A stretch of 64,000 nucleotides of DNA from Chitinophaga sp. S165. GTDB lineage: Bacteria; Bacteroidota; Bacteroidia; Chitinophagales; Chitinophagaceae. The stretch is from positions 434,001-498,000 of the forward strand of contig NZ_QGTG01000002.1 in NCBI RefSeq assembly GCF_003182155.1. The letters run 5' to 3'. A program made the position numbers and the translations under genes. The notes beneath the pieces are model-generated. The model saw only the letters and a list, made by a program, of their open reading frames with translations, was not told the DNA's origin and made no database searches. Below, in pieces: positions 15,922 to 24,881 of the stretch. The first letter of the stretch is position 1; the number at the start of each line of letters is the position of its first letter.

Positions 15922-17436
15922 TTACTTCGCTATCCAGGGGCGTGTATTCATGTTATCCGCACCTTGCCTGTCCACCGCAGTTTTACGGTTCGCGCCATTC
16001 AATGACTGCTCCTGTTGAGGATAGATAAACCTTACAGGCACCTTGTTATCATTCAGGTTATATTGACCAGGCACGATTTCCGGCATACCTGTCCTTCTCC
16101 AGTCAAACCAGGCTTCCAAACCATTGAAATAATAAGCGATCCATTTCTGTAATGCGATCTTTGCCAGCTTCTCTGTCTGAGTACCGGTATATACTACACC
16201 AGTCTGAGTCAGATAATTAGCAGGCATGTCTACATTCAGGCCATATTGAGCAGGCACAATGCTCTTCCAATAGTTAAAGTTGGCAGTGATACCATTGGAA
16301 TAATAGGTAGCAGCATCACCTGTGGTAATCATGTTACGCTCTCTGGCTTCCGCCAGGGTGAATTGTAATTCGGCATAGGTCATGAGTAATGCTCTTGGAG
16401 CAGCAGGATCCGGCGGGGCCTGGCCGATGTCATTACATACCAGGCAAGCGAAGGTATAACCCACGCGGGATACGCCCTGAACACCACCATTATATTTCAA
16501 TGCTAACTCTTCGTTCAATCCGTTAGGGATACCCGCTATTACAGGGGCGCCCTCAGTAACAGACTTCTGTGTAGGACGGCCGAATACGTTCAGACGGGTA
16601 TCTCCCAGTGCCGACAAACGATCAACCAGTGTCTTACTCACCCTGAACTCATCGAATGAACCTACACGTGAACCGTACAGCGGCCATTGGTTAGGTGCTG
16701 CGGCAAGGTATTCCAGCTCCGCATTATCCTCATTACCGGTGAATATAGGATTGTTAGCAGGATCAGCAAGAATAGCGGTCATTTCTGCATCTACGGTTTT
16801 CTGTTTTGACAGGCGCAGCAGATAACGAAGACGCAGTGAGTTAGCCAGCTTACGCCATTTGATGATAGCACCGGCGCCACCACCATACAGGATATCGCCG
16901 TCGAGAACAGGCGTCGCTTTAGCCAGGAATTCATTTGCCTTTTTCAGGTCGTTCAGGATACCGGCATAGATGTCTTCCTGTTTATCGTACTCAGGTTGGT
17001 ATTTTCCTTCAGTTTTGGCTTTACCAGCCTGTGAGTAGGGCACATCACCATAAGCATCAGTTACCTGGGCAAACATCCAGGACTTCAGTATCAGGGCAAC
17101 TCCTAGGTATGCATTAGTAGAATCAGTACCTACAGCAGTAAAAATGTTCTGCAGATTACGGTAGTTATTATAAGTGGCATCCCAGGTGCTGTTCTGCTCT
17201 CCCCATAGATAACGGTCTTCGTTCACGAACTGGATCTTGCCGTGATGTTGTACAACAATGTTCCCGATACCCCAGGCTGCATTCACCTGCTGGTTCATCA
17301 TATTCCTGATCACACCACTCAGCAACAGGTCCGGCGTTACATTGGTAGGACTGTTCTTGTCGGTGTTCGTATCACTAAAGTCTTGTGTGCAGGCAGAAAA
17401 GAGACCTGCCAGTAAAAATATCTTTAAGAATTTCAT
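15922..17436 (-). CDS. SusD/RagB-like outer-membrane lipoprotein
   Basis: Surface lipoprotein that caps the partner SusC transporter and captures substrate. From the ATG at 17436 it reads MKFLKIFLLAGLFSACTQ, a lipoprotein signal with lipobox LFSAC; the ATG at 17460 overlaps the susC stop but puts a poor leader before the signal. The 504 residues fit the SusD-like_2 type: helical TPR-like regions (YLGVALILKSWMFAQVTDAYGDVPY, WRKLANSLRLRYLLRLS), AELQFTLAEARER, and a C-terminal QKWIAYYFNGLEAWFDWRRTG, a hallmark of the family. Substrate unknown; no glycosidase lies directly beside the pair. Confidence 0.94.
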   Translation of the reverse strand: MKFLKIFLLAGLFSACTQDFSDTNTDKNSPTNVTPDLLLSGVIRNMMNQQVNAAWGIGNIVVQHHGKIQFVNEDRYLWGEQNSTWDATYNNYRNLQNIFTAVGTDSTNAYLGVALILKSWMFAQVTDAYGDVPYSQAGKAKTEGKYQPEYDKQEDIYAGILNDLKKANEFLAKATPVLDGDILYGGGAGAIIKWRKLANSLRLRYLLRLSKQKTVDAEMTAILADPANNPIFTGNEDNAELEYLAAAPNQWPLYGSRVGSFDEFRVSKTLVDRLSALGDTRLNVFGRPTQKSVTEGAPVIAGIPNGLNEELALKYNGGVQGVSRVGYTFACLVCNDIGQAPPDPAAPRALLMTYAELQFTLAEARERNMITTGDAATYYSNGITANFNYWKSIVPAQYGLNVDMPANYLTQTGVVYTGTQTEKLAKIALQKWIAYYFNGLEAWFDWRRTGMPEIVPGQYNLNDNKVPVRFIYPQQEQSLNGANRKTAVDRQGADNMNTRPWIAK

Positions 17437-17456
17437 GGTTCGCTTTTTTTGGATGA

Positions 17457-20400
17457 TCATAATTTGAAGCTCAGGTTCAAACCGTAGCTACGGCTGCTCG
17501 GTAAACTCATGTATTCAATACCTGGCAACGCAGTACCACCGGAATAGGACATTACCTCAGGATCTACGTGTGGTACATTATCCCACAGGAAGAGGTTACG
17601 GCCCACAAGCGATACGTTCATACCTTTGATGATCCCCTTTTTGAAAGAGCCAGGGAAAGAATAACCGATCTGCAGTTCACGCAGCTTTACGAAAGAAGCG
17701 TCGTACATTACACCTTCAGCGATATTACGGCCACCAGTCCAGGCAGTATGCCATTCACGTACAGCCACTTTGGTTGTGTTCTGCGTGAACGTTCCATCTG
17801 CAGACTGTACAACACCATTACCAATCACACCATTACCGGCTTTTGTAATGTCATAACCATCTGCGCGGCCTTCCAGTGTTTCCTTGATGATACCACCTTC
17901 ACGACCAACAGTCTGGGTATGTGAATACAGTTGTCCACCATGACGGATATCAAACAGTGCGCTCAGTTTTACACCTTTATAAGTGAAGCTGTTACCAACA
18001 CCCATCAGCCAGTCTGGATTGTAGTTACCCAGTTTGATCCTTTCTGTTGTAGGGATCGGACGACCGTTTGCCGCGAATACCATCTGGCCGGTGAACTTAC
18101 CAGTTGGATCATAGTATGCCGCTTTCGCATCATGGCTCTGTACCCTTTCGAAACCGATACCATACAGATCACCCATACGCTCTCCTACTCTGGCTTCTAC
18201 AGATACGCTCCTGTCAGCCATTACATAATTGGTAAGACCATCGGTCAGTTCCAGTACCTTGCTGCGGTTAGCAGAGAAGTTTACATAAGCATCCCAGGCG
18301 AAGTTTTTAGTCTTCACTGGTGTTACGTTCAACATTACTTCCACACCATTGTTACGGATAGATCCCGCATTGATCACACGTCTTGTATAACCGCTGGTTG
18401 GGGTCAAAGGAATATTGAGGATCTGGTTCTTTGTATTACTCTGATAATAAGTTACGTCCAGGCCAATCCTGTTCTGCAGGAAGCGGATGTCAGCACCAAA
18501 CTCGAAAGCAGAGCTGATCTCTGGTTTCAGGTTCAGGTTAGATAAACGGCTGGTTTCTTCATAAACCGCTGCTGAACCATAAGGGTCGCTACGGCTGAAA
18601 GTCTGTGTAAAGGCAAATGGATCGGTATCATTACCTACCTGGGCAAAGCTGGCTCTTAATTTAGCAAAGCTGATTGCTTCAGGCAGTTTTACCATATCAC
18701 TGATAATACCGCTCAATGCCACTGAAGAATAGAAATAAGAATTCTGCTCACTACCGAAAGCCTTCAGATCTTCAGGCAGGGTCAGTGCACTACTCCAGTC
18801 ATTACGGCCGGTTACATCCAGGAACAGTTTGTTCTTGTAAGAAACACCTGCTGAACCATAGAAGCTGTTGATACGCTTACCAACATTGTTCTGGTTATTC
18901 ACCAGTGCAATCCTGGAGTTAGTCAGACGGTAAATACCTGGCAGGTTCAATTGTCCCGCTATGTCTTCATTGAAACGGGAAGTCTGACGCATCTGGTTAC
19001 CACCGAGGGTTGCATTCACAGAGAAATTACTGTTGATCTCTTTGTTAACAGTGAAGAGGAAGTCTGTATTTCGCTCTTCATTAATGATATTCACTTCACG
19101 GTATTCACCAAATGGATAACGCTGGGTACTGAAGGCCCTGCGATATTCCCTGCGCTCACTGCTCCAATCGGTAGCTGTACGCACTTGCAGGTTTAACCAG
19201 TCAGCGATGTCATATCTTAAAATAACGTTGCCGATCAGACGGTCAACATACTGACCATTCGTATTCTCGTAAACGTTGAAATATGGGTTATCATGATAGT
19301 TATAGTTCCAGTTATACTGTTGCTTGCCTTCCAGACCATTCTGCCAGAGACGTTTCAGATCGCTTACACGTACTGAAGCAGGTAACCAGCAGTTGAACAG
19401 GTACATGATACTTTCTGTACCATAGCTGATAGAAGGACGGTTGTCGCTTTCACCTTTAATATAACTTACAAAAGCTCTTGCGGTAAATTTAGGTGTGAAG
19501 TGAAAGCCAGCAGAAAAACTGGTAGTATGCCTGTCAAGGCCCGTATTAGGAACGATACCCTTCTGATGCAGGTTGGTATAGCTCAGTCGGAAATCGCCAT
19601 TATCACTACCGCCTACCAGGGCTACGTTATTAGTAATTGTATTTCCGGTTTGGAGGAAGTTCTTCAGGTTATCGTTGTCGGGTTCCCATAAGCTTGGCAC
19701 GATCACACTACCAGCCGGAGCGTTCATATCACCACCGGTATAAGGAATAGCCTGACCATTCAGTGTACGGGGAGAATTGAACTGTTGGAAAAGCTGTCCT
19801 TTAAAAGCAGGTCCCCAACCTTCGTCGGTACCGTCAGATAACCCGGCGCCTCTACCGTCTTCGAATTTGAAATCAAGACCACTGGCATTACCCTGACCAT
19901 ATACTTTCTGGTATTCAGGCAGTTTCAGTGCTGATTCAAAAGTTACATTGCTGTTTACTTCCACACCAAGCCCTTTCTGTTTGCGGCCTGATTTTGTTTT
20001 GATCATGATTACGCCATTTGCTGCACGGGAACCATACAGTGCCGCAGCAGCAGGTCCTTTCAGTACGCTCATGCTCTCAACATCATCCGGATTTACAAAG
20101 CTGGCGCCGTTACCGAAATCCACTTCCTGGTTATTACCACCAGATCCGCTGGTGATAGCATTGCTGATAGGCACACCATCTATTACATATAATGGCTGGT
20201 TCTTATTCAGGTCAACGGAACGTTCCCCACGGATAGATACCCTGGCGGAACCACCTACTCCGGAAGAGCTACCAACAACGGTCACACCGGCTACTTTACC
20301 TGCCAGCTGGTTCACAATATTGGATTCTCTCGCAACGGTCAGGTCTTCACCTTTTACTTCCTGGATGGCATAACCCAGTTTCTTACGTTCTTTTTTGATA

Positions 20401-20738
20401 CCCAGGGCGGTTACAACGATCTCGCCCAGGCCTTTTGTGTCAGTCGCTAATACGATGCTGGCGGCAGCGGAAGCACTTACCTCCTGTGTAGTAAAGCCAA
20501 TGCTGCTGATAATAAGGATGTCATTGTTCCCTGCAGTGATGGAGAAATTGCCGGCGTTGTCTGTAATGGTCGTCTTCGCAGCGCCCTTTACTTTAACAGT
20601 GGCTCCGGGTAATGGCTGACGGTCATCTCCGGATATTACTTTCCCGGTGATAGCCTGCTGGGCTATCGCTCCAAAGGAAAATAAAAGTAGGAAGACGCCT
20701 GCGAAGAATGCCTTCAGGCGTAGACTGGTTGCGGTCAT
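17457..20738 (-). CDS. SusC/RagA-family TonB-linked outer membrane receptor
   Basis: Outer-membrane beta-barrel that imports oligomers using TonB energy, 1093 residues. Order: signal peptide (about 1-26, ending SFGAIAQ), carboxypeptidase-regulatory-like domain (about 29-105; ITGKVISGDDRQPLPGATVKV, NDILIISSIGFTTQEV), plug (about 115-235; GYAIQEVKGEDL, AGKVAGVTV, SIRGERSVDLNKNQPLYVID), and a barrel ending in the aromatic YGLNLSFKL. The sequence between carboxypeptidase-like domain and plug (LGEIVVTALGIKKERKKLG) is canonical for the family. It is first in a two-gene operon with susD. No anti-sigma or ECF gene is adjacent, so control is elsewhere. Confidence 0.96.
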   Translation of the reverse strand: MTATSLRLKAFFAGVFLLLFSFGAIAQQAITGKVISGDDRQPLPGATVKVKGAAKTTITDNAGNFSITAGNNDILIISSIGFTTQEVSASAAASIVLATDTKGLGEIVVTALGIKKERKKLGYAIQEVKGEDLTVARESNIVNQLAGKVAGVTVVGSSSGVGGSARVSIRGERSVDLNKNQPLYVIDGVPISNAITSGSGGNNQEVDFGNGASFVNPDDVESMSVLKGPAAAALYGSRAANGVIMIKTKSGRKQKGLGVEVNSNVTFESALKLPEYQKVYGQGNASGLDFKFEDGRGAGLSDGTDEGWGPAFKGQLFQQFNSPRTLNGQAIPYTGGDMNAPAGSVIVPSLWEPDNDNLKNFLQTGNTITNNVALVGGSDNGDFRLSYTNLHQKGIVPNTGLDRHTTSFSAGFHFTPKFTARAFVSYIKGESDNRPSISYGTESIMYLFNCWLPASVRVSDLKRLWQNGLEGKQQYNWNYNYHDNPYFNVYENTNGQYVDRLIGNVILRYDIADWLNLQVRTATDWSSERREYRRAFSTQRYPFGEYREVNIINEERNTDFLFTVNKEINSNFSVNATLGGNQMRQTSRFNEDIAGQLNLPGIYRLTNSRIALVNNQNNVGKRINSFYGSAGVSYKNKLFLDVTGRNDWSSALTLPEDLKAFGSEQNSYFYSSVALSGIISDMVKLPEAISFAKLRASFAQVGNDTDPFAFTQTFSRSDPYGSAAVYEETSRLSNLNLKPEISSAFEFGADIRFLQNRIGLDVTYYQSNTKNQILNIPLTPTSGYTRRVINAGSIRNNGVEVMLNVTPVKTKNFAWDAYVNFSANRSKVLELTDGLTNYVMADRSVSVEARVGERMGDLYGIGFERVQSHDAKAAYYDPTGKFTGQMVFAANGRPIPTTERIKLGNYNPDWLMGVGNSFTYKGVKLSALFDIRHGGQLYSHTQTVGREGGIIKETLEGRADGYDITKAGNGVIGNGVVQSADGTFTQNTTKVAVREWHTAWTGGRNIAEGVMYDASFVKLRELQIGYSFPGSFKKGIIKGMNVSLVGRNLFLWDNVPHVDPEVMSYSGGTALPGIEYMSLPSSRSYGLNLSFKL

Positions 20739-20828
20739 AGCAGAATATCGGTTTTAATAATTTGATGAATCTGCTGCGAAGGTTACAAACCAATCTTATC
20801 CAGGTTTTAACAAAGGGTTAACAATCAG

Positions 20829-21830
20829 TTAAATAAATCCTTTCTCCAGGGAAAGGAATACTTCCCGGGGATTTAAATGCTGCCATAACATGGTATAAAC
20901 CGCTTGAGCCACAGGCATATAGGCGCCTACTTCCATGTTCATTTCGAAGAGGCACTTACTGGCATAATATCCCTCGGCGACCATATTCAGTTCTAATTGG
21001 GCCGCTTTAACGGAATACCCCTTGCCGATCATATTACCAAAGGTGCGGTTACGGCTATGGAGGGAATAACAGGTTACCAGCAGATCGCCCAAATAGGCGC
21101 TGGCGTTATAATTATGCGTGCCGGCTTCCGCATGATCTTTTCCATAGGTGTCCAGGAACTGTTGCATTTCCCTGAAGCAATTTGTTATATATACACTGAG
21201 GAAGTTGTCTCCATATTCCAGACCGTGTGCAATACCTGCGCCCATCGCATAAATGTTCTTCAGTACTGCTGCCAGTTGCACGCCTATAACATCACGGTTT
21301 ACGATCGTTTGCAGGTAACTGTTAGTGAACATATCTGCTATACCCTGGGCTGATTTTTCCTGCAGCCCGGAAAATGTCAGGTAAGACAATTTTTCGTTAG
21401 CCACTTCTTCTGCATGACAGGGACCGGTAATAGCAAAATATTGATCCAGCGGAAGATCGAACATATCTGACAGATAATCATTGATCAGCAGGTTGCTGCC
21501 CGGCACCAGGCCTTTCACAGCAGAAACCACCTTCTTGCCTTTCAATGCTTCAGGTGGTAATTGTAACATCACCTCTTCCAGGAAAGCGGAAGGCACAGCC
21601 AGTACCAGTACATCGCTGGCAGCTACAACCTCTTCGAGATTGCTGCTCAGTTCAACCAGGGTGGTATCAAAATATACCGATGTGAGATAATGCCTGTTAT
21701 GATGACGCAGTTGCATATAACGGATCGTATCTTCATTCCTGATCCACCAGGAGATCTTATTACTATTATCCGTTAAAATCTTGGCCAATGCTGTTGCCCA
21801 ACTACCGCTGCCTATAATACCTGCTTTCAC
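20829..21830 (-). CDS. gpsA: NAD(P)-dependent glycerol-3-phosphate dehydrogenase
   Basis: Reduces dihydroxyacetone phosphate to sn-glycerol-3-phosphate for phospholipid synthesis. The 333 residues carry the N-terminal dinucleotide motif GIIGSGSWATALAKIL, VLAVPS, the conserved SAVKGL, ITGPCHAEEVA, the catalytic-lysine region AAVLKNIYAMGAG, and SRNRTFG near the C-terminal helical domain, all diagnostic of GpsA. It is a single minus-strand gene, 90 bases upstream of susC in the same direction; a probable -7-like box TTACTTTG (minus, 21848-21855) gives a short leader. Start and length are standard. Confidence 0.96.
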   Translation of the reverse strand: MKAGIIGSGSWATALAKILTDNSNKISWWIRNEDTIRYMQLRHHNRHYLTSVYFDTTLVELSSNLEEVVAASDVLVLAVPSAFLEEVMLQLPPEALKGKKVVSAVKGLVPGSNLLINDYLSDMFDLPLDQYFAITGPCHAEEVANEKLSYLTFSGLQEKSAQGIADMFTNSYLQTIVNRDVIGVQLAAVLKNIYAMGAGIAHGLEYGDNFLSVYITNCFREMQQFLDTYGKDHAEAGTHNYNASAYLGDLLVTCYSLHSRNRTFGNMIGKGYSVKAAQLELNMVAEGYYASKCLFEMNMEVGAYMPVAQAVYTMLWQHLNPREVFLSLEKGFI

Positions 21831-22213
21831 GTATCTGTCTTTTTTCGCAAAGTAAGGAAATTACGGGCGAATATTACCATACCGTTAAGCCCTCCTCCCG
21901 GATGGTTGAAATGCCTGCATTGCGAAACTTACTCCCGTAGTTCCTCCCTATCCCATTAACTAAGTCAAAATTCGCCCGGGTTTTTACGGTTACTCATATA
22001 AAACCCATATATAAGCCACATATAACCCATATATATCCCATACCTTTTAAATATGGGATATATATGGGTTATATATGGCTTATATATGGGACATATATGG
22101 GACATCTCAGGTAAAGCACTACTGTAGCAGCTTTACAAAGGAAGTATAAAAACAGGAAGGTGTAAGTTATTTATAATCATATATTTTTATAAACATACAA
22201 TATGCCATACCTG
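21831..22213. other. Intergenic region with a repeat array between gpsA and GH92
   Basis: No gene is seen. Near 21848-21855 is the presumed gpsA promoter; 21993-22101 holds the inverted array of 11-bp units described separately; the rest is A/T-rich and unremarkable. Confidence 0.6.
21993..22101. repeat. Head-to-head array of 11-bp repeats forming a 39-bp inverted repeat
   Basis: Five units of the type CCCATATATAA (21993-22041, one degenerate at each end) face about five units of its complement TTATATATGGG (22049-22101). The core arms 22004-22042 and 22052-22090 are 39 bp with a single mismatch and a 9-base loop. The unit length of 11 bp is close to one helical turn. The one mismatch is A-C if the plus strand is RNA but G-U if the minus strand is RNA. 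It lies in the 3' region of the GH92 gene, upstream of gpsA. Confidence 0.9.
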
Positions 22214-24256
22214 CTATTGATGACCTATCTCCGCTATCCATTTGTTACCTGCGCCCTGCTTTTCATCAGGCTTATCACTTGCTACAATTTCCAGTTGTCC
22301 CCCTCTGGTGATCTCTTCATGAGTGATCCAGTTACGGTCCAGTTTCTTCCCATTTAACCAAACCTCCCGGATGTACACATTGCGGTCGCTGAAGTTCTTC
22401 ACATGCACAGAAAAGGGTTTAGCTCCCGGCCATTGCCATTCTACCGACTCAAACAGGGGAACATTCAGGTAATATACCGGAGAACCTATACAAGCCGGGA
22501 AGATGCCTGTAGATACCAGTACAAACCAGGATGACATCGTACCGGCATCATCGTCCATTGTTCTGACGTAAGCTGCGGGTCGGTTTTTATATATCAGATC
22601 GATCTCAGAGCCGATACCACGGCTGTTATCATTAAAGTAGTGCTGCACCATAGTGTCTACAGCTATCTTATGGACCAGGGCCTGCGATTTCCAGGCCTGC
22701 CCCGTCACATTATACATAAAGGGCACCTGGAGGTCGGGCTGGTTGGCATGGCAGTAATAATCGTTACCAAAGAATTCGTCCAGCTGGGAGATGTACGCCT
22801 GCTCTCCGCCACATAACTCCATCAACCCTTTCAGGTCAAATGGCACGAACCAACGGTATTGCCAGATGGTACCCTGGTACAAACCCCTGGCCTGCATACG
22901 GTCAACATCCCTCCTGGAGAGGTCCTTGAAATCTTTCTCCCAGTACTTTTTATATTCTGCGGCCTGTTTTCTATACTGATCACCACGGGTCGAATCTTTA
23001 AGGGCATAATAGATCTCTGATAACGCCCAGGCATCGTAAGAGGACTCTAACGCCTTGTCAGGATGCGCGTAATCCAGTGTCTTGATCTCTCGCTCCACCG
23101 AATCGGCAATGGCCTTAAAATCGAGTTTATAGCCCTTTTTCATGGCGTCGAGCAATACCACGATGGCATGCTCGGTTCTTACTGTAATAGAAGGCTCGTG
23201 TAGAGTGGCGTAGTCTTTCTTTCCATGCTGATATAATCCCGCAATAGAGGTGGTCATATCCTGGTACTCATGCGGAAATGCGATCGATAATAAAGGCAGC
23301 TGCGCACGATAGTTATCCCAGATGGCCCAGCCATTGTAAACCTTACTGTTAGTGTGCAGTAAGGTGCCATTGGTAGCAGCATAAGAACCGTCATGCTCCG
23401 ATACCACATAAGGCGACTGGATAGAGCGGTAGAACAGGGAGTAGAATAATTTTTCCCTTTCAGGATTGCCTTTCACTTTAATATGCCCCAGCATCTTATC
23501 CCAGTCCTGTACGCTTTTGCCTTTTACCACATCAAAGGATTCCTTGCTGATGGCAGCCTTTGCATAGGCGGCACTTACGGAAGACAGGCCCACTCTAACG
23601 CCCAGGTCATTGTCGGTAGTAGTGGCCAGCAATTCATGGGCGCTGTTAACGTTCCATTTAACCGGATGATCTGTTTCCAGATAATAGTAGATCCTGTAAA
23701 TACCTGCGCTGCAGGTCGTTTTAGACTCGATCCAGCCACTAATAGCCTTTCCCTCAATAGTATGCTCTTCGTCAACGAAACGGCCTACATGGGCATGCGC
23801 AAGGTCAACCAGCAGTCCTTTCTTCCCTGCCGGGAAATGATATTGGTGCTGACCGGCATTTTTGTAAACGGTAAAGGACGCTTTGATACCATTGGTAAAC
23901 CCTACATGATAATACCCGGGAGACGCCTGTTCCTCATACTTAATGAGGTCTGCCTTCACGGGACCATCGCCCAGGAAAGGGCGTACCAGCAGGTTTCCAC
24001 CACACCCCTGGCAACCTACACCTTCCATACGGTTGTGTGTAAACCCGAGAAACTCTTTAGCAAGGTATTCATACCCCGTATGTGTATCGGGATAAGTTTC
24101 GGGACCAATGCTTAACATGCTGAAAGGATAAGAAGCGGACGGAGACATTTGTCCATGATCCCCGGAAGAACCCAGGAATACATTCACCTGACTTGTTTGC
24201 TGAGCGACTGCCGACATAGAAAGCAGGCTCAGTAAGTATATTAGACTCTTTTTCAT
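22214..24256 (-). CDS. Glycoside hydrolase family 92 (alpha-mannosidase type)
   Basis: Exported calcium-dependent exo-alpha-mannosidase-type enzyme, 680 residues. It starts with a Sec signal (MKKSLIYLLSLLSMSAVAQQ) and continues directly into the GH92 N-terminal beta domain (VNVFLGSSGDHGQMSPSASY, FLGFTHNRMEGVGCQGCGG), followed by an (alpha/alpha)6 domain (YNGWAIWDNYRAQLPLL, YQGTIWQYRWFVPFD) and the signature MDDDAGTMSSWFVL with STGIFP. The mannosidase assignment follows the family; some members have other specificities. No lipobox is visible, so it may be periplasmic. Monocistronic, with a probable promoter box TATATTTA only 11 bases from the ATG. Confidence 0.92.
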   Translation of the reverse strand: MKKSLIYLLSLLSMSAVAQQTSQVNVFLGSSGDHGQMSPSASYPFSMLSIGPETYPDTHTGYEYLAKEFLGFTHNRMEGVGCQGCGGNLLVRPFLGDGPVKADLIKYEEQASPGYYHVGFTNGIKASFTVYKNAGQHQYHFPAGKKGLLVDLAHAHVGRFVDEEHTIEGKAISGWIESKTTCSAGIYRIYYYLETDHPVKWNVNSAHELLATTTDNDLGVRVGLSSVSAAYAKAAISKESFDVVKGKSVQDWDKMLGHIKVKGNPEREKLFYSLFYRSIQSPYVVSEHDGSYAATNGTLLHTNSKVYNGWAIWDNYRAQLPLLSIAFPHEYQDMTTSIAGLYQHGKKDYATLHEPSITVRTEHAIVVLLDAMKKGYKLDFKAIADSVEREIKTLDYAHPDKALESSYDAWALSEIYYALKDSTRGDQYRKQAAEYKKYWEKDFKDLSRRDVDRMQARGLYQGTIWQYRWFVPFDLKGLMELCGGEQAYISQLDEFFGNDYYCHANQPDLQVPFMYNVTGQAWKSQALVHKIAVDTMVQHYFNDNSRGIGSEIDLIYKNRPAAYVRTMDDDAGTMSSWFVLVSTGIFPACIGSPVYYLNVPLFESVEWQWPGAKPFSVHVKNFSDRNVYIREVWLNGKKLDRNWITHEEITRGGQLEIVASDKPDEKQGAGNKWIAEIGHQ

Positions 24257-24280
24257 ACAAAAGCCCTAAATATATAGCAC

Positions 24281-24320
24281 ACAGCCCACTTATAACAGTT
24301 AACTGTTACAAGCGGGCTGT
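24281..24320 (-). terminator. 40-nt near-perfect palindrome after the histone-like gene
   Basis: Two 20-base halves (24281-24300 / 24301-24320) pair with two exceptions, both of which become G-U pairs only if the minus strand is transcribed. It lies downstream of the gene at 24363, so it probably forms in that mRNA. No strong T-run follows, so processing or stabilisation is also possible. Confidence 0.6.
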
Positions 24321-24362
24321 TAAATATATATTACCGACTTCAGTCGCTTCTGAGCGAAGCTA

Positions 24363-24644
24363 TTATTCGGCTGCTTTTGCTGTAGCTTCTGCTTTGGCAG
24401 GTTTCACTTTTTTGGCAGCTTTAGCAGCCACTTTCTTCTTGGCAATCGCTTTCTTTTTAGGCTTGTCCAGACCTTTACTCAACAATTTGGCGGCTTTCTT
24501 GATCCTGTTTTTGAACTTGGTATCGCCCAGTTCATTTTTCAGGTCTACTAACAGGAGGTCGAGTTTTTTTTCTATGGTGTTGCGTGCTTCTTTACGTGAT
24601 GCTTTTGCGGGCTTTGCGGGCTTCGCAGTATCTGTACTTGACAT
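24363..24644 (-). CDS. Histone-H1-like Lys/Ala-rich protein
   Basis: A 93-residue strongly basic protein. The N-terminus has PAK repeats (AKPAKPAKASRKEARN), the middle is a helical segment (KKLDLLLVDLKNELGDTKF), and the C-terminus is an AKKK/AAK tail (KKKAIAKKKVAAKAAKKVK) ending acidic. This layout is typical of bacterial H1-like nucleoid proteins, which bind DNA non-specifically. Some Bacteroidota proteins of this type have a different, ribosome-linked context, so the DNA role is inferred from composition. It stands alone, with a large hairpin downstream. Confidence 0.75.
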   Translation of the reverse strand: MSSTDTAKPAKPAKASRKEARNTIEKKLDLLLVDLKNELGDTKFKNRIKKAAKLLSKGLDKPKKKAIAKKKVAAKAAKKVKPAKAEATAKAAE

Positions 24645-24827
24645 AACTAATTAAACGTTGGTTAAATATGATAACATAAATTTAATCTTAAATTAACATA
24701 GCCCAATGTTAAGTTTTGGCCGCTCCCACGATACTGACAACAAATTCCCTGTTGTATATAATAGAAAAGTCAACTCCAATGTTAAGCCTTCATGATAATT
24801 TGGTTTGCCTCTTTACCGTCAGCCATA

Positions 24828-24867
24828 AAAAAGGACGGCCCCGTTCTACAACGAGGCCGCCCTTTTT
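24828..24867. terminator. Bidirectional terminator
   Basis: 13-bp stem with one mismatch (24828-24840 / 24855-24867) and an inner CGTT/AACG stem, flanked by A-run and T-run. It ends the nine-gene export run after the adaptor at 24882. Confidence 0.88.
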
Positions 24868-24881
24868 ATATCTTAAAACAC

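Noticed and set aside
21993..22101. CRISPR-like array
   Set aside because: The units are 11 bp, adjacent and without spacers, and no cas genes are near.
24707..24790. Two copies of CAATGTTAAG near 24703 and 24777
   Set aside because: Short, A/T-rich and not part of a larger repeat; expected by chance.
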